From: an uncultured Gammaproteobacteria bacterium
Lineage (GTDB): Bacteria > Pseudomonadota > Gammaproteobacteria > Halothiobacillales > Halothiobacillaceae
Length of the DNA stretch: 5,760 nt
Assembly (NCBI GenBank): GCA_938004235.1
Contig: CALKWL010000183.1
Span: 1 to 5,760, forward strand
Direction: 5' to 3'
Each line of letters starts with the position of its first letter. The first letter of the stretch is position 1. Positions 5,653-5,760 of the stretch are shown in pieces. The translations under genes were made by a program, and so were the position numbers. The notes under the pieces are model-generated. The model did no database searches and was not told where the DNA came from. It worked only from the letters and a program-made list of their open reading frames with translations.

Positions 5653-5742
5653 GTTATTGATACAGCACAGAGAATTTTTGAATCTGACGTGTGTTGGACG
5701 CACAGCCGCAGTCGGTTGGTTTCGCAGTGCCGTATCAATAAC
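5653..5742. repeat. Imperfect 22-bp inverted repeats flanking a 46-base core
   Basis: GTTATTGATACAGCAC (5653-5668) and GTGCCGTATCAATAAC (5727-5742) match as inverted copies at 15 of 16 positions. The match continues inwards to 5674/5721 with 19 of 22 positions overall. The 90-base unit has the size and ends of a miniature inverted-repeat element or a transposon-end remnant. No flanking target duplication is obvious. Confidence 0.55.
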
Positions 5743-5760
5743 CTATTCATTTGATTGATT

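Larger units (their letters stand above)
5398..5760. other. Non-coding region upstream of the beta-barrel gene
   Basis: No ORF with credible coding character is seen on either strand, and the region appears AT-richer than the coding DNA. It should contain the promoter of the minus-strand barrel gene, but no clear -35/-10 pair stands out. It does hold CTTCAA/TTGAAG (5418-5444) beside a T-tract in the leader, a perfect 8-bp hairpin (5575-5592), and an imperfect 22-bp inverted repeat (5653-5742). The right side is cut by the window edge. Confidence 0.6.

Noticed and set aside
1..5760. CRISPR array, tRNA/rRNA gene, toxin-antitoxin or phage-defence cassette
   Set aside because: No regularly spaced direct repeats, no cloverleaf or rRNA motif, and every credible ORF is assigned to a housekeeping or envelope gene.

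Overview
The window reads as chromosomal DNA of a Gram-negative proteobacterium, most likely beta- or gammaproteobacterial. The grounds are an OmpA-type envelope protein, a beta-barrel protein with signal peptide and terminal Phe, a radC/coaBC divergent pair like that of E. coli, and CoaBC and dUTPase sequences that keep E. coli-type motifs almost position for position. A finer placement (for example Nitrosomonadales/Gallionellaceae) is only a guess from the style of the repeats. Coding DNA is moderately GC-rich; the last gene and its upstream region look clearly AT-richer.

Layout. Positions 1-402 hold the 3' end of an OmpA-family peptidoglycan-binding protein, closed by a strong intrinsic terminator at 423-446. 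radC (452-1126) is on the minus strand. A 152-base divergent spacer containing a 7-bp inverted repeat separates it from a compact plus-strand operon: coaBC (1279-2541), dut (2522-2977, overlapping coaBC by 20 bases) and argB (3004-3891, 26 bases after dut). A 380-base palindrome-rich convergent intergenic region follows, with a REP-like inverted doublet at 3966-4031. The minus-strand gene at 4273-5397 encodes an outer-membrane beta-barrel protein that I assign to the BBP7 family. Positions 5398-5760 show no gene but contain several inverted repeats, including an imperfect 22-bp pair at 5653-5742.

How the genes relate. coaBC (coenzyme A synthesis), dut (dUTP removal) and argB (arginine synthesis) are housekeeping genes that are probably co-transcribed but not in one pathway. 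radC beside coaBC is a common proteobacterial arrangement. The two envelope genes at the edges are unrelated to this core.

Most notable signal. A 71-base palindromic element (perfect 27-bp arms) lies in frame inside coaBC, exactly in the linker between the CoaC and CoaB domains. It adds 24 codons without disturbing any catalytic motif. The REP-like doublet after argB has the same architecture (tGTRG at both outer ends, hairpins inward) but a different sequence. The window therefore carries two families of REP-like palindromes, one domesticated inside an essential enzyme. I see no multi-gene defence, CRISPR, phage or secondary-metabolite system here.
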